Part shown: piece by piece, positions 1 through 9,270 of the stretch
Layout of the letters: every line of letters begins with the position of its first letter
How positions within the stretch are numbered: position 1 is the first letter of the stretch
Assembly: GCA_017553785.1 (NCBI GenBank)
Contig: JAFZKD010000119.1
Coordinates: forward strand, 62,001 to 126,000
From: Muribaculaceae bacterium
Lineage (GTDB): Bacteria > Bacteroidota > Bacteroidia > Bacteroidales > Muribaculaceae
Direction of reading: 5' to 3'
DNA: 64,000 nucleotides
Notes under the pieces: generated by a model
Seen by the model: only the letters and a program-made list of their open reading frames with translations
What the model was told of the DNA's origin: nothing
The model's database searches: none
Program-made: the position numbers and the translations under genes

Positions 1-196
1 GGTACTGGGTCTCAAGGCCAGCGATAATCTTCATTAGCGTCGATTTACCCGCTCCGTTCAAACCGATGATACCGATTTTCGCACCATAGTAGAACGAGAG
101 GTAGATGTTCTTGAGAATCTGTTTCTGATTTTGCTGGATGGTTTTGCTCACGCCCACCATCGAGAAGATAATCTTTTTGTCGTCAACGGTTGCCAT
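1..196 (-). CDS. ettA: Energy-dependent translational throttle protein EttA (ABC-F), N-terminal part
   Basis: Only the first 65 codons are in the window; the gene runs off the left edge. It opens with ATG at 196. The translation has LKNIYLSFYYGAKIGIIG followed by the Walker A motif GLNGAGKST, the pattern of the first ATPase domain of EttA. ABC-F proteins of this type bind the ribosomal E site and gate the first elongation steps according to the ADP/ATP ratio; this is family knowledge. A well-formed Bacteroidota promoter lies about 25 bases upstream. Another ABC-F member is possible, but the N-terminus fits EttA best. Confidence 0.85.
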   Translation of the reverse strand, partial: MATVDDKKIIFSMVGVSKTIQQNQKQILKNIYLSFYYGAKIGIIGLNGAGKSTLMKIIAGLETQY

Positions 197-224
197 AATG
201 ATCTTGAGTATTTGTTCCTGCTGG

Positions 225-255
225 CAAAGGTAAGGAATTCTTTTGACTTGTACAA
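225..255 (-). promoter_or_regulatory. Promoter of ettA
   Basis: On the - strand a TTG (255-253) is followed after 20 bases by TACCTTTG (232-225), matching the TTG/TAnnTTTG promoter of Bacteroidota. Transcription would begin near 218, giving a leader of about 20 bases before the ATG at 196. Confidence 0.7.
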
Positions 256-367
256 GGCTTTCCTCCCCTTTACCCCAATCAGTTGACAACAGTTCGACTT
301 ACTGGTCGTGTTAAGGACAGTAGCACCTATTAAAATGGGCGCACTTCACAATTCAACTGCTGGAACT

Positions 368-456
368 ATAACCACCTTGCTGACGAGGATTTGTACAAAT
401 GATATTAAAATTTTGTATAAAAATTTGATTTATTTCCCGTGCGATAGCACGTTTAT
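368..456. repeat. Small interspersed element with hairpin ends, copy A (degenerate)
   Basis: It begins ATAACCACCTTG and ends TTTCCCGTGCGATAGCACG followed by TTTAT. The right end is a short hairpin (CGTGC-GATA-GCACG). The same end sequences, in inverted orientation to each other, recur near 27041, 29269 and 40753. The flank AATTCAACTG just before it also recurs before the 29269 copy. The left hairpin of this copy has decayed. Confidence 0.5.
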
Positions 457-535
457 GATAACCTGTAACAATTATGACACACCGCCTTATTATCGACTTT
501 TATGCGGCTGCCCTAGATATTAGTTTAATTATAAA

Positions 536-1557
536 ACCCGTTGGCGGGATTAAAAAGTTAATAAAAAGATGTTCAAAAAGTTGCGCATATCGCTGATTTA
601 TAGTAATTTAGTGGTGACAAAAACATTAAATTCAAATCACCGTATGCACAACTTGTACGCAAATTTCGTCAAAATTCTTGGTGTCTGCAAGAAATTTTCA
701 ACAAATCTCGTGAATGAACTGGGTAACATCCCGCGCCCGGGAGTGGTCCCCAAGTTCAGTGACCTGGAAGTGATCGCCCTTAACTTGACCGCTGAAAACA
801 TGAGCATTGACAGCGAAAGCTATCTGTTCGCTTTGCTGGAAGAGTACAAGGGCAAGATGCCGAACCTGATATCGCGCCGCCAGTACAATGACAGACGCAA
901 ATACACTGCCGAGCTTTGCGAGGCAATCCGCAAAAGGATAGTGGAGTGCATCGATGGAAGCGAGGACATCTTCATCATAGACTCAAAGCCCGTTAAAGTG
1001 TGCCAGCTCTCAAGAGGGAAGCGCAACCGAATGGGCATGAAGGAAACGGAAAAGGCACCCGACTTCGGCTATTGCGCAGCGCAGTCGATGTATTACTACG
1101 GTTACAAACTTCATGCCGTGTGTGGCGTCTCAGGCGTGATTCACTCTTACGATTTGACTCAAGCCAGCGTCCATGACCTCAAGTATCTGAATGATGTCGG
1201 ACAAGACTTCTTCCAGTGCACAATCATTGGAGATAAGGGGTATTTGAGTGCCGAAGTGCAGCTGAATCTGTTTGAGAGTGCACATATCGAACTCGAGGTG
1301 CCATATCGCCTCAACCAGAAGAATTGGAAACCGTTCTACAAGCCTTTCGGCAAGGCCAGAAAAAGGGTCGAAACCGATTTCTCGCAGTTCTCCGACCAGT
1401 TCAATATCATGCGCAACTACGCAAAGCAGCACATCGGGTTCTTCACAAGGATCATCAGTAAAGTGAGCGCCTTTACTGTATCACAATATTTGAATTCAAT
1501 TAATAACAGAACCATCGGCAGGATTAAGTATGCGCTCGCTAAATTCCGCCAACGGGT
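536..1557 (+). mobile_element. IS982-family insertion sequence
   Basis: The element is bounded by imperfect inverted repeats. The left end reads ACCCGTTGGCGGGATT from 536; the right end, read on the other strand from 1557, is ACCCGTTGGCGGAATT. The length of 1022 bp and the ACC start fit IS982-family elements. One transposase gene fills it. I see no convincing target-site duplication: the flanks are ATTATAAA on the left and TAAGAAAA on the right. This suggests an old insertion or a rearranged flank. Confidence 0.85.
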
Positions 1558-1621
1558 TAAGAAAAAAAGATTGTTTGATTTCTCGTGCGCAACACGATCC
1601 TTTATCACAGGCCGGTTCTAG
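644..1621 (+). CDS. IS982-family transposase
   Basis: A DDE-type transposase of 325 residues that would cut and join the ends of the surrounding element. Visible family motifs are IIDSKPVKVC (first Asp), a YGYKLH stretch, IIGDKGY (second Asp) and RKRVETDFSQ (Glu). I start at ATG 644 (MHNLYANFVKIL), where the family N-terminus PRPGVVPKFSDLEV begins soon after; a longer frame opens at 569 but its first 25 residues look non-coding. The frame crosses the right inverted repeat and ends about 21 codons outside the element at 1621, so the last residues come from flanking DNA. The catalytic core appears intact. Confidence 0.88.
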   Translation: MHNLYANFVKILGVCKKFSTNLVNELGNIPRPGVVPKFSDLEVIALNLTAENMSIDSESYLFALLEEYKGKMPNLISRRQYNDRRKYTAELCEAIRKRIVECIDGSEDIFIIDSKPVKVCQLSRGKRNRMGMKETEKAPDFGYCAAQSMYYYGYKLHAVCGVSGVIHSYDLTQASVHDLKYLNDVGQDFFQCTIIGDKGYLSAEVQLNLFESAHIELEVPYRLNQKNWKPFYKPFGKARKRVETDFSQFSDQFNIMRNYAKQHIGFFTRIISKVSAFTVSQYLNSINNRTIGRIKYALAKFRQRVKKKRLFDFSCATRSFITGRF

Positions 1622-1670
1622 TCATGCTGGTCTATGGCCAAAAAAATTGGGTGGCGCTATCGGGGATTGG

Positions 1671-2339
1671 CTAGCGAAGGCGGGATTTGAATTCATCAAT
1701 TACGGGATCCTCGAGGCCTTCGGAACGGTAGGTCTCGCGCTGGCCCATGAAGACAAAACGGGCGTCTTTGCTAATCTCATAATCATCGTCCCATTCCACG
1801 CGCCACATCTGGGTGAGGGTGCGGTCTTTAAGGTAGATACTGGTGAGGGCTAACACGCGGTGAACGGTGAAATGGTTGCCGCCATCAAAGGTCACGCTGC
1901 TGTCTAGCGTATAGGATCGGTTGCCGCCAAAACGCATGGGTTTCTGCGGCTCGCATATATGGAACTCGCCCAAGTCGAGGGCATCAATAACCGCACCGCC
2001 TTTGCCATGGGTGACGAAATAGACCTTGAAATGGTCAGGGTCTGTGTCAAGACCAATTTTGTAAGCGGCAAGAATGTGCGTTTGGTCAACCTCACGCACT
2101 CCGATTATCTGGACACTATCGTTTATCTCCAGGTCCAACTGACGGGCAAGTTCGCCACGCTCGCCATCGCTGAGCAGAGGATAGGACACCTTCTCAACGG
2201 TATCACGGTAAAGGATATTCTGGCCCACTTGCAGTTCATCGGCCAGTTGCTGCACGTCATTGGCATTCATCATTCGGGTAGTATTGGTCGCATTGCAGCC
2301 CACAAGCAGCATGACAGCCAGTGTGAATATCGTTTTCAT
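1671..2339 (-). CDS. Lipoprotein of unknown function, paralogue of the adjacent upstream gene
   Basis: A 222-residue protein with a signal peptide ending in a lipobox (MLLVGC), so a lipid-anchored envelope protein is predicted. The family is not one I can name. The middle part (YTLDSSVTFDGGNHFTVHRV, then WRVEWDDDYEISKDARFVF) matches the neighbour encoded at 2367-3410, which has FTLDSSISFDGPDRLTLHRV and GWDQDYIINGKGHFVL. The two genes are 27 bases apart on the same strand and probably form an operon created by tandem duplication. This copy lacks the C-terminal extension of its neighbour. Confidence 0.7.
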   Translation of the reverse strand: MKTIFTLAVMLLVGCNATNTTRMMNANDVQQLADELQVGQNILYRDTVEKVSYPLLSDGERGELARQLDLEINDSVQIIGVREVDQTHILAAYKIGLDTDPDHFKVYFVTHGKGGAVIDALDLGEFHICEPQKPMRFGGNRSYTLDSSVTFDGGNHFTVHRVLALTSIYLKDRTLTQMWRVEWDDDYEISKDARFVFMGQRETYRSEGLEDPVIDEFKSRLR

Positions 2340-2366
2340 AATTATTTTCAGGTGATCAAATAAATA

Positions 2367-3410
2367 TCAAAGGTGCTTGGTGATAGGGGTATCGTCCCAC
2401 GAAGCGACGATGCCCGTGAGCCATTGGCGCGCGCCGTCATCCTCGAGCCGACCGATTTCGTCGATAAGGCCTGAGCGCTCATTGGGCGAGAGTTTGAACC
2501 AACGCAGAAGATGGTTTTCGGAGCCGCGATGGGAGGCCATCCAATGCATAAAGCGCCCGGGATTCATCGCATAGAGCTGTGCCACATCCCAGGGGAACGG
2601 ATTGTACTTGTATTCGGGGTCGTAGGTGGACTCGACCAAAGCCGCATAATCATTCCACACATCCATGACGTCCTCGTCATGCAATGAACACACCAGCAGA
2701 TCCCAAGTCTTGAAATCCATCGTGGCATAGGCATCGACCTGTCCTTTCTCTTGCGTCACGTGCTGGTTTTGCAACACAAAATGACCCTTCCCGTTGATGA
2801 TATAGTCCTGATCCCAACCCTGTTGCCATTGCGGCGCTGACTTGAGGTCGTTATCGTAGTCCATCAGGCAACGTCCCATGACGCGATGTAGCGTCAACCT
2901 GTCAGGTCCGTCAAAACTGATGCTGCTGTCGAGCGTGAACGAGTTATTGTCATCGGGGGCGTCATGATTCACCCGCCACACCAAGTGCAGTTCCCTGACA
3001 TTGATCGCATCAAGCAGTTTGCCCTGCTTGTCATATGTCATCAGGATGACACAATAGCCCACATTATCGCCCGAGTGATACACGGCAAGCGTGTTGCCGT
3101 TACCAACATCACGCACGCCAAGCAGCTGCCACAGGGCCATATCGTTAGAGAAATCCTGGCCGGCAGGCACGATAAGCGCATCATACTGCTCCCGATTGAG
3201 TTGATAGCCTGAGACCTCGTTCTCCTGCCCTGGGTCACCGCAATAGATGTCGGGCAGGGTCAGACTGTCGCCCAAGAGCAGCCGATCGGTCACAGTAACC
3301 CCTAATTTGTCAAGAAAGGGGAACTTGCCTTCATGCACTTTGCCGCTATCCGAACAAGACGACAGGAACACAGCCACCGCCGCCAAAAGCCAAATAAATC
3401 TCGTTTTCAT
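2367..3410 (-). CDS. Lipoprotein of unknown function, longer paralogue
   Basis: A 347-residue protein. I place the start at ATG 3410 because MKTRFIWLLAAVAVFLSSC is a clean lipoprotein signal with Cys at residue 19; an upstream ATG at 3473 would bury the signal. Residues about 50-230 share the FTLDSS-SFDGPDRLTLHRV region with the next gene. The C-terminal third (WDVAQLYAMNPGRFMHWMASH onward) is not in the paralogue and is rich in charged helices. No enzyme motif was seen. It is the first gene of a probable two-gene lipoprotein operon, divergent from the DUF3822 gene. Confidence 0.7.
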   Translation of the reverse strand: MKTRFIWLLAAVAVFLSSCSDSGKVHEGKFPFLDKLGVTVTDRLLLGDSLTLPDIYCGDPGQENEVSGYQLNREQYDALIVPAGQDFSNDMALWQLLGVRDVGNGNTLAVYHSGDNVGYCVILMTYDKQGKLLDAINVRELHLVWRVNHDAPDDNNSFTLDSSISFDGPDRLTLHRVMGRCLMDYDNDLKSAPQWQQGWDQDYIINGKGHFVLQNQHVTQEKGQVDAYATMDFKTWDLLVCSLHDEDVMDVWNDYAALVESTYDPEYKYNPFPWDVAQLYAMNPGRFMHWMASHRGSENHLLRWFKLSPNERSGLIDEIGRLEDDGARQWLTGIVASWDDTPITKHL

Positions 3411-3504
3411 ATCATCATAGTCATTATTCCACCGCAAATATAGGAATAAAAAACGAGAAGCGGCAACTGACACAGGTTTTATTGCTAATTTGGGTAAACA
3501 GGGA

Positions 3505-3534
3505 TTGAATTATCAAGAAAATGCAGTATCTTTG
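3505..3534 (+). promoter_or_regulatory. Promoter of the DUF3822-rsmD operon
   Basis: TTG at 3505-3507, 19 bases, then TATCTTTG at 3527-3534. The first ATG is at 3543, so the transcript would begin at or just before the start codon, giving a leaderless or nearly leaderless message. Confidence 0.7.
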
Positions 3535-3542
3535 CACCACTA

Positions 3543-4352
3543 ATGGAAGGGAACAGCAACATCAACATCCAGCATCCCGAGGCATGGGACCTGCTTGTCT
3601 CTATCGATGACAGGCAGGTGAACTACATCCTGTATTCTCCCGCGGTCGCCAATTCCCTCATCATTGGCGAAGTGAAGCGGACCGATGACTCGCTGCAAGC
3701 ACTTGAGGACGCCATCTACAACACGCCCCTACTGTTGAATGAGTATCACCAGGTCAAGCTGATTGTACATTCACCACACTTTATACTGCTGCCACAAGAC
3801 GTGGACGACGAGGACTGCGTCATGTTGCTGCGCCACGCTTTTCCCAACAATGAGGGTGACACCGCCGTCTGTACGATGCCTAAAAACGGAGTGAAAATCG
3901 CCTTCATGATGCCTAACGGCATGCAGGCGTTCATTGGCCGTACGTTCAATTATCCCTCGATTTGTCATCACCTGCTGCCGCTGTGCGAGCATTTCAAGGA
4001 GCTGAACCGCAGCGACGATATCTCCCGCATGTTCATCAACCTGGAGCATGACAGCATGGATATCGCCATCTATCGTGACGGCAGGCTGCAGTTGGCAAAC
4101 ACCTACCCGTTCTCGAACGCACAGGACGCCACCTACTTCGCCCTGAACGCATGGCGGGCCTATAACCTGGACCAGCTGACTGATGAGTTGCAGCTCATGG
4201 GTGACACCGAGGTCAGGGCTTCGATGACTCCCGAATTCCGTAAATACGTTAAATTTGTGATGCCTGCCGTCTACCCCGCGGCCGCGATGCGGCTGGGACG
4301 CAATGCGATGCAGGCTCCGCTCAACCTGATACTGTTGGCCCTATGCGAATAA
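3543..4352 (+). CDS. DUF3822 family protein
   Basis: A 269-residue soluble protein recognised mainly from its sequence character and position: DUF3822 proteins sit directly in front of rsmD in many Bacteroidota. Visible segments include DRQVNYILYSPAVANSLIIG near the N-terminus, FINLEHDSMDIAIYRDGRL in the middle and a helical C-terminus. These resemble the ATPase-like (actin-fold) layout suggested for the family, but the activity is unknown. Its last 10 bases overlap the start of rsmD, so the two are translationally coupled. No signal peptide is present, so the protein is predicted to be cytosolic. Confidence 0.75.
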   Translation: MEGNSNINIQHPEAWDLLVSIDDRQVNYILYSPAVANSLIIGEVKRTDDSLQALEDAIYNTPLLLNEYHQVKLIVHSPHFILLPQDVDDEDCVMLLRHAFPNNEGDTAVCTMPKNGVKIAFMMPNGMQAFIGRTFNYPSICHHLLPLCEHFKELNRSDDISRMFINLEHDSMDIAIYRDGRLQLANTYPFSNAQDATYFALNAWRAYNLDQLTDELQLMGDTEVRASMTPEFRKYVKFVMPAVYPAAAMRLGRNAMQAPLNLILLALCE

Positions 4353-4894
4353 TCAGCGGAAAATACGGACGACGCCGTTTTGACGTGCCCACAAACATCA
4401 CAGCGCGTCCCACCACCGACATGGCACGCGAGAACCTGTTTAACGTCCTGGCCAATATCATCGACTTGGAGGGCAAGACGGTGTTAGACCTGTTCGCCGG
4501 AACTGGGGCGATGAGTTTTGAGTTCCTGTCGCGGGAGGCTGCCCATGTTACCGCCGTCGAGAAAGCACGCACCCAGGCCGAGTTCATCAAGCGTGTGCAA
4601 CAGCAGTTGGGCGACCCAAACCTCACGCTCGTGCGCGGCGACGTCTTCAAATTCATTGCCACTTGCCGCCAGTCGTTTGACGTGATATTTGCCGATCCGC
4701 CCTATGAATTGCCGCGTTTCAGTGACATCCCCAAGCTGGTGCTCAACTCGCCGCTCGTGCATGACGGAACACTTTTCATCATGGAGCATCCGCGCGAGCA
4801 CGACTTCTCTGCCCTGCCCCATTTTTCCCAACAGCGGGTTTATGGCAAGGTCAACTTCTCATTGTTTGACATCAACAATATGCTCACAGAATAA
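4343..4894 (+). CDS. rsmD: 16S rRNA (guanine(966)-N(2))-methyltransferase RsmD
   Basis: A 183-residue SAM-dependent methyltransferase that would modify G966 in 16S rRNA during 30S assembly. The N-terminus MRIISGKYGRRR is typical. The SAM-binding motif DLFAGTGAM lies at residues 49-57 and the catalytic DPPY at 118-121. The length fits the family. The gene overlaps the preceding DUF3822 gene by 10 bases, and its stop codon shares one base with the ATG of the following susC-like gene (TAATG), so a housekeeping gene is coupled to an outer-membrane transporter gene. Confidence 0.93.
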   Translation: MRIISGKYGRRRFDVPTNITARPTTDMARENLFNVLANIIDLEGKTVLDLFAGTGAMSFEFLSREAAHVTAVEKARTQAEFIKRVQQQLGDPNLTLVRGDVFKFIATCRQSFDVIFADPPYELPRFSDIPKLVLNSPLVHDGTLFIMEHPREHDFSALPHFSQQRVYGKVNFSLFDINNMLTE

Positions 4895-7596
4895 TGAACA
4901 GACATCTTACCCTGAGATTGGTGCTTGACATGGTCATAGCGATCACATCGCTACCCCTCGTGGCCCAACACATCGCACCAACCGATACAGCCTCCCGTCT
5001 CGCATCGCCCGACGTCGTCACGGCTGACCAAGTCAGCCAGCGTCAAGTGACCAACCCACTGGAAGCAATCAACGGCCGTGTAGCGGGTGTTACCATCCAG
5101 AAAAGCAACAACGGCGCCGCAGCGATGAATGCCGTACGTGTGCGTGGCACCACGTCAGTCACCGGAGGCAACGACCCGCTGATTATCGTTGACGGTGTGT
5201 TCGGAGACCTGAACACCTTGTCTTCAATATATCCGTCTGACATCGAGAGCTTCACGGTACTTAAAGATGCCAGTGAGATTGCCCAGTACGGCTCTCGTGG
5301 CGCATCGGGCGTCATCGAAGTCATCACCAAGAAAGGCGCCGCCCAACGCGCCACCGTCACCTATAACGGAAGCCTGGGCGTCACCCATGTGAGCAAGAAC
5401 CTCGACATGCTCAATGCCGCAGCCTACCGCAACGCGGTCAACAGCCAGGGCGGCATGCTCATCGACAAAGGCTTCAACACCAATTGGCAGAAAGCCATAC
5501 AACAAACCGCTTTCATCCAGGATCACCATATCGCCTTCATGGGTGGAGACGGCCGTTCGGGCTACCGTGTATCAATGGGATACATGGACCATAACGGGGT
5601 CATCCTGCACGACAAACTGCGCAACCTGACCAGCAACATGAACATGCATCAGCGCATGTTCGGCGAACTATTGACGATTGAGGTAGGCATGTTCGGCAAC
5701 GTGCAGAAAAACCAGACGGCGGTTTATGACGTGCAAAAAACCTTTTATTCGGCCGAGGCTTGGAATCCCACATTCGGCACATCAGGCAACTGCTCAGGCG
5801 GTTGGGACGGTTTCACTTATGCCAACCAGATCAACCATCCGCTTGCACTGATGGACAGCCGCACCAAGGACAAGACAACTCACTTGAGCACCCATGTCAA
5901 ACTCACTTTCAACCTGAGGCCCAACTGGACAGTATCGTTCTTCGGCGCCTACAGCCACAACGACGTTGAAATCGCCCAATTCCTGCCGACAAGCATCTGG
6001 AGCGGTGGCAAGGGATACCGCAGCAGCGCCAAGACCGAGTCTTGGCTCGGCAACGCCGTCGTGGCATGGGACAAAACAATAGGCCGCAGCCACATTAACG
6101 TCATGGGACTCACCGAGATTGAGCGCAATATCCACACCGGTTTCTTTACCACTTCAACCGGTTTCTCGAACAACGACATCGGCATCGATGCCATCCAGGC
6201 GGGAGCCGTGACATTGTGGGACGGCACTGGCAGTTATCGCAACGCGCCGTCATTGGCTTCGTTCATGGCATGTGTCAACTACGACTACGACAACCGCTAC
6301 GCGCTGACGGTCGCAGCCCGTGCCGACGGTTCTTCAAAGTTTGCCTCAGGCAACCAGTGGGGATTCTTCCCCTCGGTATCAGCATCATGGAACATCGGCA
6401 ACGAGGCTTTCCTGAACAATGTCACTTGGCTCGATGACCTGAAGTTGAACATCGGCTACGGCTTGGCGGGTAATCAAGGTGCTGTGGACAGTTATATGGC
6501 GCAGAACGTGCTCACACCAGCCGGACTCCCTCCTGTGGGACAGAATCTGGCTGTGACGCTCGATGCCTTGAGCAATGCCAATCCCGACCTCAAATGGGAA
6601 GTGAAGCACAGCTTCAACACCGGCGTGAGTGCCGCATTCCTGGGCAACCGCATCATCGCCGCGCTCGACTTCTACACGTCCAAGACGACCGACATGCTTT
6701 ACCTCTATAACGTGGGTGTGCCGCCTTTTAGCTACAACAAGCTGCTTGATAATTTGGGCGCGATGCGCAACAGCGGTGTCGAGCTGGCCCTGGGTTTCTC
6801 CCCGCTCACAACACGGGACATGGAACTGAACATCAATGCCAATGTCGCCTACCAATACAACAAACTTCTCTCCCTTAGCGGCTATTACAAGGACTACTGG
6901 CTGGAGGCGCCCGGCCAAGTGGACCTGGTGAATCTTAACGGCGCGGGCTTCCATGGTGGCAACAACCACATCGTCTATCAAATGGTGGGATACCCCCTTG
7001 GCGTGTTCTATCTGCCGCACTGCACAGGTCTGAAGAGCAACGGACAGGGGGGCTATGTGTACGACATAGCCGACCTGGACAATTCAGGAGACATCAGCAT
7101 CGCCAACGGCAAAGACCGTCAGGTGTGCGGGCAGGCGATGCCCAAGGTGCTGCTGGGCAGCAACATCAACTTCCGCTACAAGCAATGGGACGTTACCCTG
7201 CAGATAAACGGCGCCTTCGGGCACAAGATTTACAACGGTACAGCTTTGACCTACATGAACATGAGCAGCCTGCCGGGATATAACGTCCTTGCCGATGCGC
7301 CAGCTCACGCCATCTATGACCAGACGGCTACCGACTACTGGTTGGAACGCGGCGATTATATCGATTTTGACTACCTTACCCTGGGATGGAACGTGCCCCT
7401 GAGCAGGACATTGTCCAAGACCATCAGCCGCTTGCGTCTGGCACTCACGATCGACGAACTGGGCACCATCACGGGTTACTCCGGCTTGACACCTGTCATC
7501 AACAGTTCATCGGTCAACGGCACGCTAGGTGTCGACGACAAGAACATCTATCCTGTCACCCGTTCTTATTACTTGGGAGTTACCGTAACATTCTAA
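4894..7596 (+). CDS. SusC/RagA-type TonB-linked outer membrane protein
   Basis: A 900-residue outer-membrane transporter. After a signal-like N-terminus comes a plug domain with NPLEAINGRVAGVTIQ, VRVRGTTSV, PLIIVDGVFGD and YGSRGASGVIEVITKKG, the hallmark of SusC proteins, followed by a beta-barrel ending in YYLGVTVTF. It is shorter than usual because the carboxypeptidase-regulatory-like domain that normally precedes the plug is missing. The start overlaps the stop of rsmD. Fifteen bases downstream lies the partner susD-like gene, then a Fur-family gene. The substrate cannot be read from sequence; metal or metal-complex uptake is a guess from the Fur neighbour. Confidence 0.9.
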   Translation: MNRHLTLRLVLDMVIAITSLPLVAQHIAPTDTASRLASPDVVTADQVSQRQVTNPLEAINGRVAGVTIQKSNNGAAAMNAVRVRGTTSVTGGNDPLIIVDGVFGDLNTLSSIYPSDIESFTVLKDASEIAQYGSRGASGVIEVITKKGAAQRATVTYNGSLGVTHVSKNLDMLNAAAYRNAVNSQGGMLIDKGFNTNWQKAIQQTAFIQDHHIAFMGGDGRSGYRVSMGYMDHNGVILHDKLRNLTSNMNMHQRMFGELLTIEVGMFGNVQKNQTAVYDVQKTFYSAEAWNPTFGTSGNCSGGWDGFTYANQINHPLALMDSRTKDKTTHLSTHVKLTFNLRPNWTVSFFGAYSHNDVEIAQFLPTSIWSGGKGYRSSAKTESWLGNAVVAWDKTIGRSHINVMGLTEIERNIHTGFFTTSTGFSNNDIGIDAIQAGAVTLWDGTGSYRNAPSLASFMACVNYDYDNRYALTVAARADGSSKFASGNQWGFFPSVSASWNIGNEAFLNNVTWLDDLKLNIGYGLAGNQGAVDSYMAQNVLTPAGLPPVGQNLAVTLDALSNANPDLKWEVKHSFNTGVSAAFLGNRIIAALDFYTSKTTDMLYLYNVGVPPFSYNKLLDNLGAMRNSGVELALGFSPLTTRDMELNINANVAYQYNKLLSLSGYYKDYWLEAPGQVDLVNLNGAGFHGGNNHIVYQMVGYPLGVFYLPHCTGLKSNGQGGYVYDIADLDNSGDISIANGKDRQVCGQAMPKVLLGSNINFRYKQWDVTLQINGAFGHKIYNGTALTYMNMSSLPGYNVLADAPAHAIYDQTATDYWLERGDYIDFDYLTLGWNVPLSRTLSKTISRLRLALTIDELGTITGYSGLTPVINSSSVNGTLGVDDKNIYPVTRSYYLGVTVTF

Positions 7597-7610
7597 AATC
7601 ACAGACCATC

Positions 7611-9251
7611 ATGAAACGATATATCACCTATAGCCTGATGTTGGTTGCCGTCACGTTGATGATGGCTTCGTGCGACAAGTTCCTTGAGGACAATCCTTCA
7701 GACCGTCTGCCCGAGAACGAGGCCTACAATACGGTCAACGACCTGTGGAACAATGCCTTGGGAAGTATTTACCTGAACATAGGTGGCAGTGCCCCGTCTC
7801 AGGGTCTGCAGGGTACCGCACGAGGGGTGTGGGACCTGAACACATTCTCGACCGACGAGGCGATTATCCCCACGAGGGGTGCCGACTGGTATGACGGCGG
7901 CATCTGGCAGAACCTCTTCCTGCACCGTTTCGGCAACGTGGATTTCACCGGTGACACATGGAATTACCTCTTCAAAGAGGTGCTCGCCTGTAACCGCGCA
8001 CTTGAGCGTATCGACATGTTCTCCAAAACCCATCCTGATGAGGATTTGAGCGAGATGCGTGCCGAAGCCCGCGCCCTGCGGGCCATGTTCCTGTTCTATG
8101 CCATGGACCTCTATGGCCGTGTCCCCATATTCACGAGTGACAATCCCACAGTACAGGAGATGAAACTGCAAGACCGTTCGGTGGCGTTCAGACACATCAT
8201 CGATGAGTTGCAGGCTGCCGAGAATGACCTGCCTGTCTTCCGCAGCCCACAGCTGGGAGAATATTATGGCCGCATGACACGCAACGTAGCGGATTTCCTT
8301 TTGGCCAAGGTTTTGCTGAATGCCGAAGTCTATGCCGATGATGACTGGACCGACGCCCACCGCCCTGATGCCTCGACGATGATGTGGAATGTCGAAGGCG
8401 ATATGTTGAACACCTGGCAGGCGGTGGAGCGCTACTGCATCTACATTGAGTCAGGCGGTTACTCGCTGGCGACTGAATTCAAGGATAATTTTGGCATCAG
8501 CAACGAGGAGTCGCCCGAGTTGATTTTCACCATTCCGATGGATATCTACAACTACTCCAACCGCTTCACCCAGCAGTTCCGCTCGCTGCATTACAACCAT
8601 GCTTCGGCACTGGGATTGAATGGTGAGAACGGGCCTTGCGCCACCATCGAAGCGATGACGGCTTTCGGCTATGGCAAGGGCATTGATGCCGACACCCGCC
8701 TCTTCTGGACTTACTATTATGACAATGTTTTCCACGACAAGACGGGCGAAACCGTCACGCTAGATAACGGCTCGTCGCTGGTTTATTATCCGATGGCTGT
8801 GAAACTTGACCTGTCGAACGATCCCTACGAGAAGACAGCAGGAGCAAGAATGAGAAAGTATGAGATTGATCTGGCGGCGATGAGCGACGGACAGTTGAGG
8901 CGCAACGACATCGTGCTGTTCCGCTATGCCGACGTGTTGCTGATGCGATGCGAGGCGATGCTGCGTGACGGCAGGGCCGGCGCCGAGGCCGATGCCTTGC
9001 TCAATCAGGTGCGCAACCGTGCAGACATGCCGTCACGTTCCGCAACACTCGACAATGTGCTCGAGGAGCGCATGCTGGAACTGGCATGGGAGGGATGGCG
9101 CCGCAACGACCTCATCCGCTACGGCCTGTTTACCAGACCCTATACCGACCGACCGCAGACCGATGAGGACCGCAATGGCTATACCCTCGTATTCCCGATT
9201 CCGGGAGAAACCCTTTCGGCATGCGGCTGTGCGCAGAATCCGGGATATTGA
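7611..9251 (+). CDS. SusD/RagB-type nutrient-binding lipoprotein
   Basis: A 546-residue surface lipoprotein partnering the SusC-like barrel just upstream. I start at ATG 7611, which gives the signal MKRYITYSLMLVAVTLMMASC with lipobox Cys at residue 21; an open frame further upstream overlaps susC and is not needed. The SusD pattern is visible: FLEDNPSDRLPENEAY near the mature N-terminus, AEARALRAMFLFYAMDLYGRVP in the helical (TPR-like) core, and RNDLIRYGLF with VFPIPGETLSA at the C-terminus. It would cap the SusC barrel and bind the transported ligand outside the cell. Confidence 0.92.
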   Translation: MKRYITYSLMLVAVTLMMASCDKFLEDNPSDRLPENEAYNTVNDLWNNALGSIYLNIGGSAPSQGLQGTARGVWDLNTFSTDEAIIPTRGADWYDGGIWQNLFLHRFGNVDFTGDTWNYLFKEVLACNRALERIDMFSKTHPDEDLSEMRAEARALRAMFLFYAMDLYGRVPIFTSDNPTVQEMKLQDRSVAFRHIIDELQAAENDLPVFRSPQLGEYYGRMTRNVADFLLAKVLLNAEVYADDDWTDAHRPDASTMMWNVEGDMLNTWQAVERYCIYIESGGYSLATEFKDNFGISNEESPELIFTIPMDIYNYSNRFTQQFRSLHYNHASALGLNGENGPCATIEAMTAFGYGKGIDADTRLFWTYYYDNVFHDKTGETVTLDNGSSLVYYPMAVKLDLSNDPYEKTAGARMRKYEIDLAAMSDGQLRRNDIVLFRYADVLLMRCEAMLRDGRAGAEADALLNQVRNRADMPSRSATLDNVLEERMLELAWEGWRRNDLIRYGLFTRPYTDRPQTDEDRNGYTLVFPIPGETLSACGCAQNPGY

Positions 9252-9270
9252 TATTAACCAGGTGTAAGAA

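Larger units (their letters stand above)
197..535. other. Intergenic region between ettA and the IS982 element
   Basis: This stretch holds the ettA promoter and, at about 368-456, a copy of a small repeat element. The 71-codon open frame at 308-523 overlaps the repeat and has no recognisable product, so I do not call it a gene. Nothing else is visible. Confidence 0.6.

Noticed and set aside
308..523. 71-codon frame near the left edge
   Set aside because: It overlaps repeat element copy A and has no promoter or recognisable product.
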